From: Liolophura sinensis
Taxonomy: Eukaryota; Mollusca; Polyplacophora; Chitonida; Chitonidae
Length of the DNA: 64,000 bases
Assembly (NCBI RefSeq): GCF_032854445.1
Contig: NC_088306.1
Span: forward strand, 16,151,764 to 16,215,763
Reading direction: 5' to 3'
The first letter of the stretch is position 1. Each line of letters begins with the position of its first letter. The notes beneath the pieces are model-generated. The model had not been told where the DNA came from. It saw only the letters and a list, made by a program, of their open reading frames with translations, and searched no databases. Positions 1 to 11,900 of this stretch are shown here, one piece after another. A program made the translations under genes and the position numbers.

Positions 1-668
1 CATGAACATTTGAAGAAGGGGCAACACAGGATTTTTCAGTAGAGAAGCGCTGGGTAGCATCGTCCTACAAACTGACATATTCACAGGTCTGTCTCTGGTG
101 TCTTTCAGGGAGAATTGTCTTACAGCTAGTTTAACAGCTTCAAAATAACTTGGAGATCGGCGATCATCTGCTGTATTATCTCTCTTTGAAACGCGGGCTA
201 CTTCTCTGTCGGTTTGGGAGACAACCTCTTCCATTTCAGTGACACATACCGCATTTGTGCACCCGTTGGTGGCAATGTTTACGGCTTCATGTTGATAAGG
301 TGAAACTTCTACGACAGTGATAGCAGCGGTATTTGAAAGATCTGTTTCTGCCATCTTGTCTGAACCTGCAGTACCAGACAGCACTCCTTGATCATTTTGT
401 TCTGGGGAAACCTTTTTTGGTTTTACTGTTCTAGGAACTGGCTTCATTAGCAAACAACATACCAGTGAATTCAGAGTCAAACCTGCGGAGATTAAAGCGG
501 TTCCTCTGTAAGTATATTCGTTTAGCAGCCACTGCAAAACAGGGGGAAACACTAAAACTCCTAAACTACCACCACACATCACGATTCCGTTTGCAAGAGT
601 CCGTCTTTTATCAAAATACTGGCCAACCAAACTCAGGCCACATGTGACTCCAATCTGCATGGCTGCTC
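1..668 (-). CDS. Gene A exon 4 (partial): helices 4-6 and central loop
   Basis: The exon begins after an acceptor reading ccctacag on the minus strand, with two bases completing a split Gly codon. It is open for the whole 668 nt. Helical segments are followed by a hydrophilic loop of about 125 residues rich in Ser, Thr, Glu and Asp. The last residues (LLKNPVLPLLQMF) align with the start of helix 7 in gene B (FFKDPSFIFFECF). The exon runs off the window. Confidence 0.88.
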
Positions 669-3600
669 CTGTAGGGATGCAATTATAATCATGAAATTAT
701 TGATAATACACACACTGAACAAAATGCTGGAAAACTTGCCACTAAGAAGTTTGTTTCTTTGATAAAATACTAAGGCACAGAGACTGTTATATTGGAGAAT
801 AGTCGGGCAAAAGTCCAGACTTACTGGGCTGAGCATCCTTAATGTCGGGTGAATTTCGTGTTCGATTAAAGCTGCTGTTTGGTAGGTAGACATGCTTATA
901 GCTGGAGGAAACCGGTCGCCGGATAGACTGAACGATTTATTGATTTATTCATGGCCCTATAACGCCACACTCAAGAATATTTTTATGAGCACAGTGTCGG
1001 TTGTTTTGTGGATGCAGGACATGTGAGTGACCTAGGTAAACCAGTGACCTTTGGCAAGTTAGTGAAGGACGTTTGTCCGCGCAAACGATCCCAGGGGTAG
1101 TGAGTGTCGTCTATTGCTTATGGTCACCAAGAAGCAAAAGAGTAGTGACGGCGGAGAAAATGACGATTGTCTGTTTTTAACCCTAGATTCTTACCTGTAA
1201 AAAATCCCTGGGCACAAACGTGTTCAATTCTTGTGCTGAAGAAGGTCGCTACAAATCCACAGAAAGCCAGTAAGGTGGAAGTGGCAACCAGCGCCCTCTC
1301 GTGGAAAACGTCTCCAACCCCAAAGATGTAGATGATAGCTTGTATGGCGAAATGGAAATTAGGATTTCAAAGCAGAATCAGTTGTATTCTATGAGAAAGA
1401 CAAAGAGTGCTGATCTATGATGGAACATTTCTTTGTTACATGCTATTTAATATCTTCAATATCTTAAATATCTAGTTTTAAAAAGACATAATGGCAGGAC
1501 TTGCTGACACAGAGCTAATCATAGAACGTCATGAGAATCTGTCAAATCTAGAGCAATATGTCAGAAAATAAAATAGAAAATAGAAATAGACACCAGGAAT
1601 GTGATGAGATATAATAACAGACTTAGAACTTAGAGTACAACAGAATTAACATTCACAAAATTACTGAATAAACAAGAAACAAAAGATATAAACGTATAAA
1701 CCAGAATTATACGAGGTTTGGATACTGACTAACTTCATTCACCTAAAATATTCCCACGACTTTCCGTCATCAACAAAGGCTGTCGACCGCTCAGATGCAT
1801 ATATCTCTCCTAATTTTTTACTTTATATACGGGTACTTTGGTGGATTGTGTTGGGGTGAAAATTGACCTGAATTTTCCAGTTTGGATTGACGATTGGTAT
1901 ACTATATGGCTATTTGGACGCTTTACTAGATAAAGACTATACCCGACCACACAATGCTTGCATCGTGCCATCGCTTCATGTCATCGTACCATTGCTTCGC
2001 ACCATTGGGTCATCAAGGAAACGATGGTACGATGGTACAATGATGGTCATATCCGGCTTCCATACCCAACATGCACTTGTCCCAGCCTGAGCACAGGCAT
2101 TCGGCCTCATCTTGATCAAACTTTAACATAGAGAGTTTCTTGCTTTCCTCCAATGTGTTTCGTCAGTGTTAGAGTTGAGTGTAGTTTTTGGATTTCAAAC
2201 ATGGGGATGAACATGCGATTCTTATCGCTGAGATGACATCGTAGAGGGCGCTGTACAGGGGCGGCCATTAATACTTCAGTATTTTTATTTCTATTGTAAC
2301 TTCAGAGATGCAGACTATGGGGCATCATGTGTCACTTTCTGATTTACCTACATTATTTATACATCTCTAATTTTTCACCTTCACTTTTCAGAAATCGAAT
2401 AAAATTGTCCTCCAAACCTGAACTTAACTTAAAACGTGTTGATGAGCGCAGGACTTTACCTGACGTAAATTTATTTATTTATTTAACTGATTGGTGTTTT
2501 ACGCCGTACTCAAGAATATTTCATTCCTGACGTAAATTATCATGTCCCTCACACTGTGCATAAACATGTGTTTGTATTTGACGTCTTCTGCCCCTCAAAC
2601 TGTGAGTAGACATATGTGTACTTTTATTGACATATATATGTACATACACATATGTCTTTTTATTTCTATCTATCAAACTGTTTATAGACATATGTCTACT
2701 TTTAGTTGATGCCTTTTATCAATCAGACTGTGCACGAGATATGTGTACTTTAATTTGATGCGTTCTATCCCTCAAACTGTATACACACATATGTGTGCTT
2801 TATTTGATGCGCTCCATAACCCAAACTGTTAATAGGCATATGTGTACTTTATTTCATGCGTTCTATCCATTAAACTGTATATAGACATATGTGTACTTTA
2901 TTTGATACGTTCTGTCCAGCAAACTGTATACAGACATATGTTTACTTTATTTGATGCATTCTATCCCTCAAACTGTATATAGACAGAGGCGTACTTCTAT
3001 TTAATGTGTTCTATCCGTCTAGCCCCACACAAACTCACATGTTACACCGAATCCCATTGCGACACAGCTGAAGATTAACGACACCATAGCTGCCGGTGCT
3101 TCGTATATTTCCATCAACTCAACAGCAAAAATGCCCAGAGTGCGATACAATCCCAGCTGGAGGAAGGAGTTCACCATGGAAGCTGGAAACAGTAAAGGGG
3201 AACTTGAAAAAACTCACTTTAACGGGAACAAAATCAAAACTTATAGCAATAAAATGATATAAGCACAAACTAGCTGAAAGTATTAAATTAAATTTGAAAA
3301 ATAACATGTAGCAGACTGATGTAACAAGTCAAATTTGAAAAGATAAATAACGTCTAGAATCAGTAAATTAAAATTGGAAAATAGCATTGTAGTAATAAAT
3401 CGAATTAAAAAAATGACGACTGGAAGCAAGACACCAAATTTGAAAAGTATCTGCGGCCTTGTCTAAAACAATGGGTACTTCGTTTTTCCTGTAGTTACCA
3501 CAGCGTATATACACACATTATTTTTTAACTTTAAACTCTCGTGAATTGGCACTTTTTAAATACCATGTAGAAAACTGCAAGGAATACAGCATGATGAATC

Positions 3601-6600
3601 TTTCGAAAGAAATGTTCTGTTCGCTGCTTAGCAAATCTTCTTTCCAACACAGATAAGGTCAAGGTCAACTTCTAAATGAACACACAGGTGTGTTTATGAG
3701 AAATCTGTACGTCAAAACAGACATTCGTATACGAGCGTCAACCAAGATGGACGGCTTACGGGCAATAATCACAAGGCCAATTACCAAAACGACTTTTATT
3801 TTATTTATTTATTTATTTGATTGGTGTTTTACGCAGAGGCCAGGGAATCCCATGACCATCCGCAGGTTGCTGTAGACCTTCCCAAGTACTGGCGGAGAGG
3901 AAGTCAGCATGGGCTGGACGTGAACTCATAGCAACCGCATTTATGAGAGACTCCCGGGTCATAACGCTGCGCTCGCGCGCTAACCAGCTGAGCCACGGAT
4001 GCCCCTGCAAAAAGTCGTTTATCACAAACCACCAAAGAACTAACAAAATGTATAAAACATTAAATTAAAACGGATTCATGTAAACAGAATCAGTCAACAG
4101 TCCCAATGATATTGGAAAGGTGCAAGAAATGTCCCAGATGAATGAAAGAAATCATTCAGTATCGAAATCGCGTACCAGTTTATAAGCTATCGATAATCCA
4201 AATATGTGTCTCAGTTGTGCTCTGACTGCCATATCCAAAATCACGTCTGAGTTGATCAGTACCATATTTTAGGTCAGCCATCTGGTACAAGTTTTCAATC
4301 TTTGCCTCCATTTGAGGCGGCCCCTTCGTGATGTATAATTAAAGACGTACAGCAATGACAGTAAAAGCAGAGTAGCAACCACAGTGTGGTCAAGATATGT
4401 ATATATTAAAGACATCTTAGAGCTTTAAACAAAAAAGGGGCAACCACATAGATTTTATATTGTCATATTTAATCGGCTTCATGCTCTGTATATGCACTAG
4501 TGCAGAACCAACCTTCGATGCGTAAAATTAGCATGAATTTTATTTTTAGTATTTTCCTTGGATTGTCAGCGAAAATAGCTTATAGACAGCATAATTTATC
4601 ACCTCGGTGTCCTTGTCCGATATCACACATGGATCACTTTGACTACCGTAGTATTGAGGTTAGCAGTGTCGGTGACGTATTGTCTGCCGCGTGAAGTTAT
4701 GTGAGATCTGTGTATTTATTTATCTTAATTGTTCTTTTGGCCCCGGGATCACGAAGCAATTAAGTCAAAATTTTAATCATTAAACTTGGCATGTTCCTTT
4801 CCGTTATTATAGCGAAAATTTGTTATATAATAATTACCCAGAATTTACGTTCTCAAACAATAGTTTGACCTTATCAAGAAATAAAGATCTTAAAATGACT
4901 TGAAATTTGGGCCTAAGTTTAAGATCGTTTCGCGATTTTGGGGCCTGGCCTCTAAACCAGAGAGACCTGGATAAGCCCCGCTTGAACAAGTCAACTGACA
5001 GCCTTGCTTTTGTGAGATACGAATTCTATATGACCGGTAGAAGTGAGCAAGTAAGTACATATGAAGTAAAATCCAATGGTAATACGGTCATAGGTTATCA
5101 CGCGTCAATTACACTTATGAGTCGTCACAAACATGTATATATGTGATCATAAGACGGCAAATCCTGTGAAACGTATGCGAACTCACACAGATACATCACG
5201 TGACATGTGTCCTTCTCTTTCTCACAGCCGTGTATGCGTAGTATGTATTTTTATTAAAGTGGAGTACGTATTTTGCCTGGGTAGTACGTATTTTGTATGT
5301 GTAGTGCCGTATGTAATTCGCCAGAATAGTGTGTATTTTGTATGCGTTGTACGTATTTCGTCTTTGTATTATATATTTTGTCTTTGTATTATGTATTTTG
5401 TCTTTGTGTTATGTATTTTGTCTGGGTAGCATGTGTTTTACCTGGTGGTATGTATTTTGCCTGTGTTGTATATATTTTGTATGTGTTGTATGTATTTTGT
5501 ATGTGTTGTATGCATTTTGCTTGTGTATTACGTAGTTTGTGTCTGTTGAATGTATGTTTGTTGTGTCCTGCGTATTTTGCCCGTGTAGTATGTATTTTGC
5601 TTGTGTTGTACGTTTTTTGTATCTGTTGTATGTATTATCTGTGTGTAGTATGTTTTACCTATACGTTCAACACGGGAGAGGTCTTTACCTAACTTCACTA
5701 GACATGACACATTTTGTTTCCCTAAAAATAGATGGTTGCACACAGTTTCATTTATTTTAATTGTTTAACAATAGGTTTTAACGAATGTAAATGGAGACAT
5801 TTTTCTTTAATTTACATCCAGTTCGTCAAACGTGTAACCAGTCAAACAACAAAATGTATATGCCAAGTTAATTCTACTCATTATACAGATGTATTAGAAA
5901 CGAGACGTTATTCCCCTGCCTTCTCAAACACAGCGCTAAACACAACTCAATCCATGAATCAATCATTTATCCTTCTCATCTGTTAAAAATCATGACCTAA
6001 CATTATAGCCAAATCCGGACATACACCTATAAAACATAATGGACTATACAGCGACGACAATGTGATAGTTAGCGAGTCTCTCAAATCAACTATATATTTA
6101 CTTAACATTTATCCGTATTCACAAGAATTATTTATTTATTTATTACTTTGATTTGTGTATTAAACAAGAATATGTCTTTGAGAATATTTCACTTGCAGAA
6201 AAATAGTGCAAATCAAAAGCAAATACTAGAGGTAAAAAGTATACTCGAGATGTGGACGTAATGACAACTAGCGGAAACCTCTTTATACATTGTTACATTT
6301 CCGACCAAAACTGATTTAGTACAGCTAACTTCATGTTAGTCATCAGGCCTCGCAGTGTGGTTCGATACATGTCTCGTTCAGGGAAGTTTTTTCTTTTCTT
6401 TTTTTTTTTTAAATTTCCCGGCTGTCATTTTTACCGATGCCTTGTCAATAAACGGTCAACAATTTTGTATTTCAAACCTTCCTAAGATTTTTGGTGGAGT
6501 GTGTTTTAAAAGTAACATTTTTCATTTCATTCTATAGATTCTGTTTTCTAACGTCTTCACTTTGTTTCAAGTAGGCGCTCAACTGCGTACTTTCCCTACT

Positions 6601-6657
6601 TCCTGCGAATTACTTACCGATGGCCACAATCCATGCCTTTCCACCGTCTGGCCTCCA
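1..6657 (-). CDS. Gene A: SLC16/MCT-like transporter, partial (3' end beyond window)
   Basis: Probable 12-helix plasma-membrane carrier of the SLC16 monocarboxylate transporter family; the substrate cannot be told. Four coding pieces were recognised by alignment to genes B and C: 6618-6657 (first recognisable exon), 3039-3182, 1195-1338 and 1-668, all with GT-AG borders and phase 1 junctions. The last piece stays open to the window edge and covers helices 4-6 plus the long central cytoplasmic loop. It contains QYFDKRRTLANG, the family's YF-x-KRR-x-LA-x-G motif. The N-terminal motif reads DGGKAW, where B and C have GWAW, so one conserved Trp is Lys. No Met is found in the open part of exon 1, so the true start lies in an undetected upstream exon or the gene is broken at its 5' end. 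It lies in tandem with gene B on the same strand. Family membership is sure; function is inferred. Confidence 0.85.
669..1194 (-). other. Gene A intron 3
   Basis: GT-AG intron between exons 3 and 4. It holds a minus-oriented SINE near 933-1110. I see none of the segment that introns 3 of genes B and C share. Confidence 0.7.
930..1110 (-). mobile_element. SINE fragment, second body type
   Basis: Read on the plus strand it starts with the reversed tail (an ATTTATT run, then TATAACGCC and CTCAAGAATAT). It continues into a body (GTAAACCAGTGACCTTTGGC, then AAGTTAGTGAAGGAC) that is also present at 31.1 kb but differs from the common SINE type of this window. Confidence 0.6.
1195..1338 (-). CDS. 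Gene A exon 3: helix 3 region
   Basis: A 144-nt exon between acceptor acaag and donor gtaaga. It encodes FGVGDVFHERALVATSTLL and ends QGFFTG, matching GLGDIFHERALLV...GFCTG in B and C. Length and both phases equal those of exon 3 in B and C. Confidence 0.88.
2467..2530 (-). mobile_element. SINE tail fragment
   Basis: Only the 3' tail remains: TTTATTTATTTAACTGATTG, TTTTACGCCGTACTCAAG, AATATTTCA. It lies in gene A intron 2, just before a 50-bp tandem array. Confidence 0.75.
2540..3015. repeat. ~50-bp minisatellite in gene A intron 2
   Basis: About nine imperfect copies of a unit containing CATATGTGTACTTTATTTGA and CTCAAACTGTATATAGACA, spaced about 50 bp (one longer). It ends 24 bases from the donor of exon 2. 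No coding role. Confidence 0.85.
3039..3182 (-). CDS. Gene A exon 2: helices 1-2
   Basis: A 144-nt exon between acceptor tttccag and donor gtgagt. It encodes LQLGLYRTLGIFAVELMEIY, aligned with GVYRSLGILLVEV in B and C, including the Arg at the position that is a proton-binding Lys in MCT1 (family knowledge, alignment by eye). Confidence 0.88.
3795..4011 (-). mobile_element. SINE, tRNA-derived, internally deleted
   Basis: Reversed tail at the left (TTTATTTGATTGGTGTTTTA) and tRNA-like head at the right. On the minus strand the head has an A-box-like TGGCTCAGCTGGTTAGCGCG. The middle is shortened: the tail jumps to AGGCCAGGGAATCCCATGAC, missing the usual GCCAGCATTATGG block. Confidence 0.85.
5226..5660. 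repeat. 18-bp minisatellite
   Basis: More than 20 imperfect copies of a unit like TATGTATTTTGTCTGTGT. As 18 is divisible by 3 and the unit lacks stops in several frames, it makes Cys/Tyr/Val/Phe-rich open frames of 70-116 codons that are not genes. Confidence 0.88.
6618..6657 (-). CDS. Gene A candidate exon 1 (3' part certain, 5' limit uncertain)
   Basis: On the minus strand WRPDGGKAWIVAI precedes donor gtaagt, in phase 1. Joining to exon 2 restores an Ala codon, as in B and C. The frame stays open back to a TAA at 6727-6729 but contains no ATG. The upstream half (about 6655-6705) resembles SINE sequence, so I place the 5' edge at a possible acceptor (gtcag) next to 6657. A further upstream coding or UTR exon is needed, or this gene has lost its start. 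Confidence 0.6.
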
Positions 6658-6705
6658 CTGACCATCCGGAGGGTTGCTGGAATCTTTCTCCGCCTTTCCA
6701 GGCCT
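6655..6705 (-). mobile_element. SINE body fragment beside gene A exon 1
   Basis: The minus strand reads AAAGATTCCAGCAACC then CTCCGGATGGTCA, matching the SINE body AAAGATCTTTCAGCAACCTG, CGGATGGTCA seen at 18.05 kb. It abuts the first recognised coding bases of gene A and may have replaced or split its 5' coding end. Confidence 0.5.
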
Positions 6706-7789
6706 TGTGCTAGGTCTACGTCTGACTTACATAATAAACTGTACCCAACGCTAGACCTTCAACATATGGCGATTTACCGGGAATGCTATGATTTTATAGA
6801 TGGTGTTTTTTGTTTTCGTTTTTTTTTTTTTTCTTTGTCTTTTATTTTTAATTTTTTTTTCATTTTATCAAAAATCAATTATGTTAAGGGGCGACATGGT
6901 TTGATGGAAAAATACTAATTCTCGTAGTAATTCTGGCAGAGGCCAGCAGAGGTCCAGCAACACCTGCGGGTCCGTACGGTGGACAGCAGTCGAGACGTAT
7001 TTAAGGTCAGACGTTACGCCCCACGGGCTGACTTAGACAGATATGTTCATAAGAGTCATGTCCATTTTTATGTGTGAATCGCCTGAGTAAAAACACTTGC
7101 TTGTGGCAGAATATTTTACAATTGAACCATTGGCAAATACACCAAGACGCACGAAAAACAAATGAAATAGTTAGACATAAGTCATTGTAGATAGTAATTT
7201 ATATTGCTTTGTGTGGTCGCGCACAGTAAAACAGCTGCCAGAGTTCAAATGTAATAATATTTTGTGAAGATGAGAAAGTGGAATTTATTTCACGAAGTGT
7301 TTCAGTATGTTCATAGTGAAGAGTGTAAAACTCTGTAGTGTACTGTTATGTTATCAGTTACTCTTGTTAATGGGAATATAGATCTGGCTCTTCACGTTTT
7401 TATGTGTAAGAAGACCTGACGTGATATAACCGTTTGCATTGGTGCCGTCCCTCAGTGTAACGGAAGAAGCTTTTCAGTGCATATTCTACGTATAGTTGGA
7501 ATTAAAAACTTATACTTTTAATAGTCTACATGACTATAAATTACATGACTATCCCGATGTAGGGACATCTGAGTTAATGTCACGATTTGAGCGATGAAAT
7601 AAATCCTTCAGCCATAAAGCCTCAAAGGTTCGATCAGGTTAGTTAAGTTTAAAAGATACTGTTACTAAAACTAACTTACTAAACTACACAACATACCTTT
7701 GCACACATACATTAGGGCATGAGCGGTCAGTTAACTTAACAAGTAATTCACGATAAAAGCAAACCCACTCGTGTATTATTGTGCTTATT

Positions 7790-7935
7790 TATGTATTTTT
7801 TTTGATTGGTGTTTAACGCCGTACCCAAAAATTCCACACACCTACACGTGATGACGACGACCAGGTGTATGAGTGCTTAGAAAAATCCACTGACATTTGG
7901 CAGGTATATTACAAACTTCCTGACGTAAAGCACTA
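7790..7935 (-). mobile_element. Degenerate SINE
   Basis: TTTGATTGGTGTTTAACGCC followed by GTACCCAAAAATTCCACAC is the reversed tail; CACTGACATTTGGCAGG resembles the body seen near 1.04 kb. Confidence 0.55.
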
Positions 7936-8586
7936 GGTGTCGGTAAAAATGTGTTATGTACCGGGTATATGTAGATTGACTGAAAACCACATGGAAATAA
8001 AACATATGTGTACAGTGTCGTTTGTCGATTTCATCGCTTAAGGGTTGTATAGTTTAAATCTTTGCTCCGTGGGGCATCAAACTCTTTACAATTAACAAGA
8101 GACGAGGAAATAAGCATTTGTGAAAAAATGATATGCAACGATTAATAAACAAATAGTCCAGATTTAATGAGTTTTACAGAAGAGATATTAATTTCGGTAA
8201 CTATTAATACTGTGGACGAAAATACTGCATACCTTTTACAAAACATAAATTTGCCGATAAATTTTAAGAATGAGTTTCACGTAAAGTAACTCTGAAAAAG
8301 GAAAGATTCATTTTAACTCATAGTCTCAGCATTTCATTTTATCACCATGACTCCTGGCGAAGGTAGTGATATGCCTTACTCCTTTTTCCCTTTCTCTATA
8401 CAAATCTTGGTTACAACGGTACAAAGTAAGTTGTAACATTTCGTCAATGAACATAATGTATGTATACATAAGAGACACACATTTGTGACATAAACTCACC
8501 TAGGTATCAAACTATAAGAATTTGTACTGCCCTTTTTAGCGATATAGATTGACACCAGGAGAGTTTCAGCTTAAAAGCAGTATTCG

Positions 8587-8672
8587 TGGCTCCGTGAACG
8601 AATGGTTAGCGCGCAATGATCCAGAAGTCTCCCACCAATGCGGTTGCTTAAGTTCAGCGCAGTGACTCAATA
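8587..8672 (+). mobile_element. SINE tRNA-like head fragment
   Basis: GTGGCTCCGTGAACGAATGG, TTAGCGCGCA and CACCAATGCGGTTGCTT match the head of the common SINE (A-box region TGGCTCAGnnGGTTAGCGCG). The body is missing. Confidence 0.6.
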
Positions 8673-8766
8673 AATCGGTTTGTTGCTCGGCTTATTGATA
8701 TGGACTGTTTGACTTAGAGGATGATTCTGTCGACGACGTTAAATGCCAACAGGTTCAATGACTTGC

Positions 8767-8933
8767 TCAATCATCCGACGATTCCACTAGATTCCTTCTT
8801 CTCTTCACTTGTCGTCGACGTTCACACTGCTTCGTTATACCCGTGGCCAGAAGACTGGATCCACTGGCAAAGAAAATGATCCCAAGCAGCTGTAGAGGAA
8901 GCTTAAAATCGCCCGTGGCGTCTCTCAAAGCCC
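8767..8933 (-). CDS. Gene B exon 5: last helix and C-terminus
   Basis: Acceptor cttttag. It encodes ALRDATGDFKLPLQLLGIIF, the last helix, and a basic tail ending VESSDD and stop. The matching exon of gene C reads ALRDVTGDFNVPLQLIGIVF. Confidence 0.92.
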
Positions 8934-11900
8934 CTAAAAGTACAAACATGCAGGGTGGGTTTACTGCTTGATGTATGCGGTGAAAATGTGTTTATGTTAA
9001 TGGGTGTTAACCTGAGTGCTGTTCATCTGAAACGCACATATAGGTAAAGGTAAATTTTTAAACTGCCACGTTATTCTTTCTTTGTGATATTGACACGATG
9101 GAAATGTAAACGTGTCTGTCGCAACTGTTTTTATCATTTGTGGTCAACAAATAATGATGACGCTGGGCATATGCAGTTCTACAGTTTTATACTTATATTT
9201 CTCCCCACCTTCTTGCTTTACATTTATATTTCTCCCCACCTGTGTGCTTTACATTTATATTTATCCCACCTTTGTGCTTTACACACGTATTTATCCCACC
9301 TGTGTGCTTTACATTTATATTTCTTCCCACCTTTGTGCGTTACATTTATATTTATCCCCACCTGTGTGCTTTACATTTATATTTCTTCCCACCTTTGTGC
9401 GTTACATTTATATTTATCCCCACCTGTGTGCTTTACACACGTATTTATCCCACCTGTGTGCTTTACATTTATATTTCTTCCCACCTTTGTGCGTTACATT
9501 TATATTTATCCCCACCTGTGTGCTTTACATTTATATTTATCCCCACCTTTGTGCTTTACACTTATATTTATCCCACCTTTGTGCTTTACACATATACTTA
9601 TCCCACCTGTGTGCTTTACATTTATATTTATCCCCACTTTTGTGCTTTACACTTATATTTATCCCACCTTTGTGCTTTACATTTATATTTCTTCCCGCTT
9701 TTGTGCTTTACACTTATATTTATCCCCACCTATGTGTTTACACTTATATTTATCCCGCCTTTGTGCTTTACACTTATATTTATTCCACCTTTGTACTTTA
9801 CACATATACTTATCCCACCTGTGTGCTTTACATTTATATTTATCCCCACCTGTGTGCTTTACACATATACTTATCCCACCTGTGTGCTTTACATTTATAT
9901 TTATCCCACCTTTGTGCTTTACACTTATATTTATCCCACCTTTGTGCTTTACACATATACTTATCCCACCTGTGTGCTTTACATTTATATTTATCCCCAC
10001 CTGTGTGCTTTACATTTATATTTATCCCCACCTGTGTGCTTTACATTTATATTTATCCCCACCTTTGTGCTTTACACTTATATTTATCCCACCTTTGTGC
10101 TTTACATTTATATTTCTTCCCGCTTTTGTGCTTTACACTTATATTTATCCCTACCTATGGGGTTTACATTTATATATATCCCCACCTGTGTGTTTTACAT
10201 CTATATTTATCCTCACCTTTATCTATCACAATTATATTTATCCCCACCTTTGTGCTTTACACTTATATTTATTCTCCTCTTTACATTTATATTGTTTAAA
10301 ACATATTCCAAATCGATAAAATTTGCAATTACATGTACTTACCAAGAATTGCATTGCCTGTCATGTTTGCTATACCCGTGATGAAATTCGTTAATCCAAG
10401 TCTCCTTGACAGGGTCTGAAGGCCAAAGAAGTCCACCAGCAACACTGCTCGAAAGCCAAACGAAGTTCCATAGTTAAATCCAATGACAACGGCAAAGATA
10501 ACTTGCGACCAAAACACTGTGGCAAACCTTAATAAGAAACATGAGGCGCTGAGGATTAACTGGGGAATCATGAGTTGTTTGTAACGCTCAGAGAAGCCGC
10601 AATCTCCAACCCATCCGAAGAAAAGTCTTCCTACCAGATCTGCGCCTCCAACCATGGACAACAGAAAGGCTGACTCATAATCTGACATTCCTAACTCCTT
10701 CGTGAAAGCAGGGTAAAACTGGATCAGACTGTCGCTCGCTATTGTCGAAAGGAAAATGAAACATTCGAAAAATATAAATGATGGGTCCTTGAAGAAGGTG
10801 AAACTTAACTTCAAAGTGTTTCGTGCAGGTACTTTCTTTGTCTTGTTCATTGAAGACTGAAGAGCAAATTGCTTGATCGATGTAAATACCGCAGAGCAAA
10901 AGGACCTTCTAGTCTTACCAGTGCCAGCCCTGCCGTCGCTCTTCACGTTTTGTGGCTCAAGACATTTTGTTTCATACAATTGCATCGAGTCACCTTCATT
11001 GTTACTGGATTTTGTCGAAATTTCTGTTGAAGTCTCATCTATTTCAGACAGTTCGCTCACTCCAGGAACATGATTGATTTCCCTCTTTGGGTCAGAAAGA
11101 TCTATCATTTCCGTTTGTTCTGTACCACATTCGGTCGCTGCTGATGTTGTGGTATTATTTGTTGTTTTAGGCCTCATTAGAGCCGAGCAGACAAGGATAT
11201 TCAGGGAGACACCTGCTAATATCAATGCAGCTCCCTTATACGTGAACTCGTCAAACAGCCACTGTACAAAGGGCGGCAACACAATGGTTGCCAGACTAAC
11301 CCCGGCCATTATCAGCCCCATTGCAAGAGAGAAACGTTTTTTAAAATACTTCCCAGCCATTGTGGAAGCACAGATTAGTCCAGTTTGCATAGACGCCCCT
11401 GGAAATGAGAAGAAAAAGAAAACGGGCGAAAGTAAGAACAACACTACACTCAAAAAATTAATCTGTTAATTTTAAAAGAAAGTCTGTTGTCTGAGTGATG
11501 CCGGATTGTATTTTGTTATTGCAGCAGATTGTTCTGTTAAACATAACATACATATTCTATTAATCCAACATAAAGCTTCTATTGGACTAACAGAATATTA
11601 TGTTGAATACGACAGAATATTGTGTTTTATAATGACCGAATACATTCTATTTCTGTTAAAATTAACAAATCAATTTTTTAGTGTAATGAACCGAACTTGG
11701 TATCTCAATATCGCATTGTATATTTTCCCATTTTACATAACTTGGATATTACCGCTGCATTTGTTCTTAGTATATTTTATATTTCAGGAAGGGACCTACC
11801 GACGGCTTACCGACGGCTTACCGACGGCTTACCGACGAATAGAAAAGCACAGGCTTCATTAGTGACGGCAGTTTTGGACAAGGAACGCTGTACCAACGTA

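Larger units (their letters stand above)
3183..6617 (-). other. Gene A intron 1
   Basis: A long intron of about 3.4 kb. Besides the SINE at 3.8-4.0 kb and the 18-bp array at 5.2-5.7 kb it holds AT-rich sequence with no coding signal that I recognise; short open frames at 4.5 and 4.9 kb show no family likeness. Confidence 0.55.
6730..8766. other. Intergenic stretch between genes A and B
   Basis: About 2 kb of AT-rich DNA. It must hold the 5' end of gene A and the 3' UTR of gene B. I see T-runs at 6820-6865, a degenerate SINE tail near 7.8 kb and a SINE head near 8.6 kb, but no other gene and no promoter motif I would defend. Confidence 0.5.

Noticed and set aside
1955-2065. Possible inverted repeat around ATCGTACCAT
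   Set aside because: Only about ten bases pair and the motif is also repeated directly; too weak to report as a hairpin.
9084-10381. Three overlapping 379-411-codon frames
   Set aside because: They are the same 30/31-bp repeat read in three frames inside gene B's last intron, with no start context or homology.
11074-11469. 131-codon plus-strand frame
   Set aside because: Shadow of gene B exon 4 on the minus strand.
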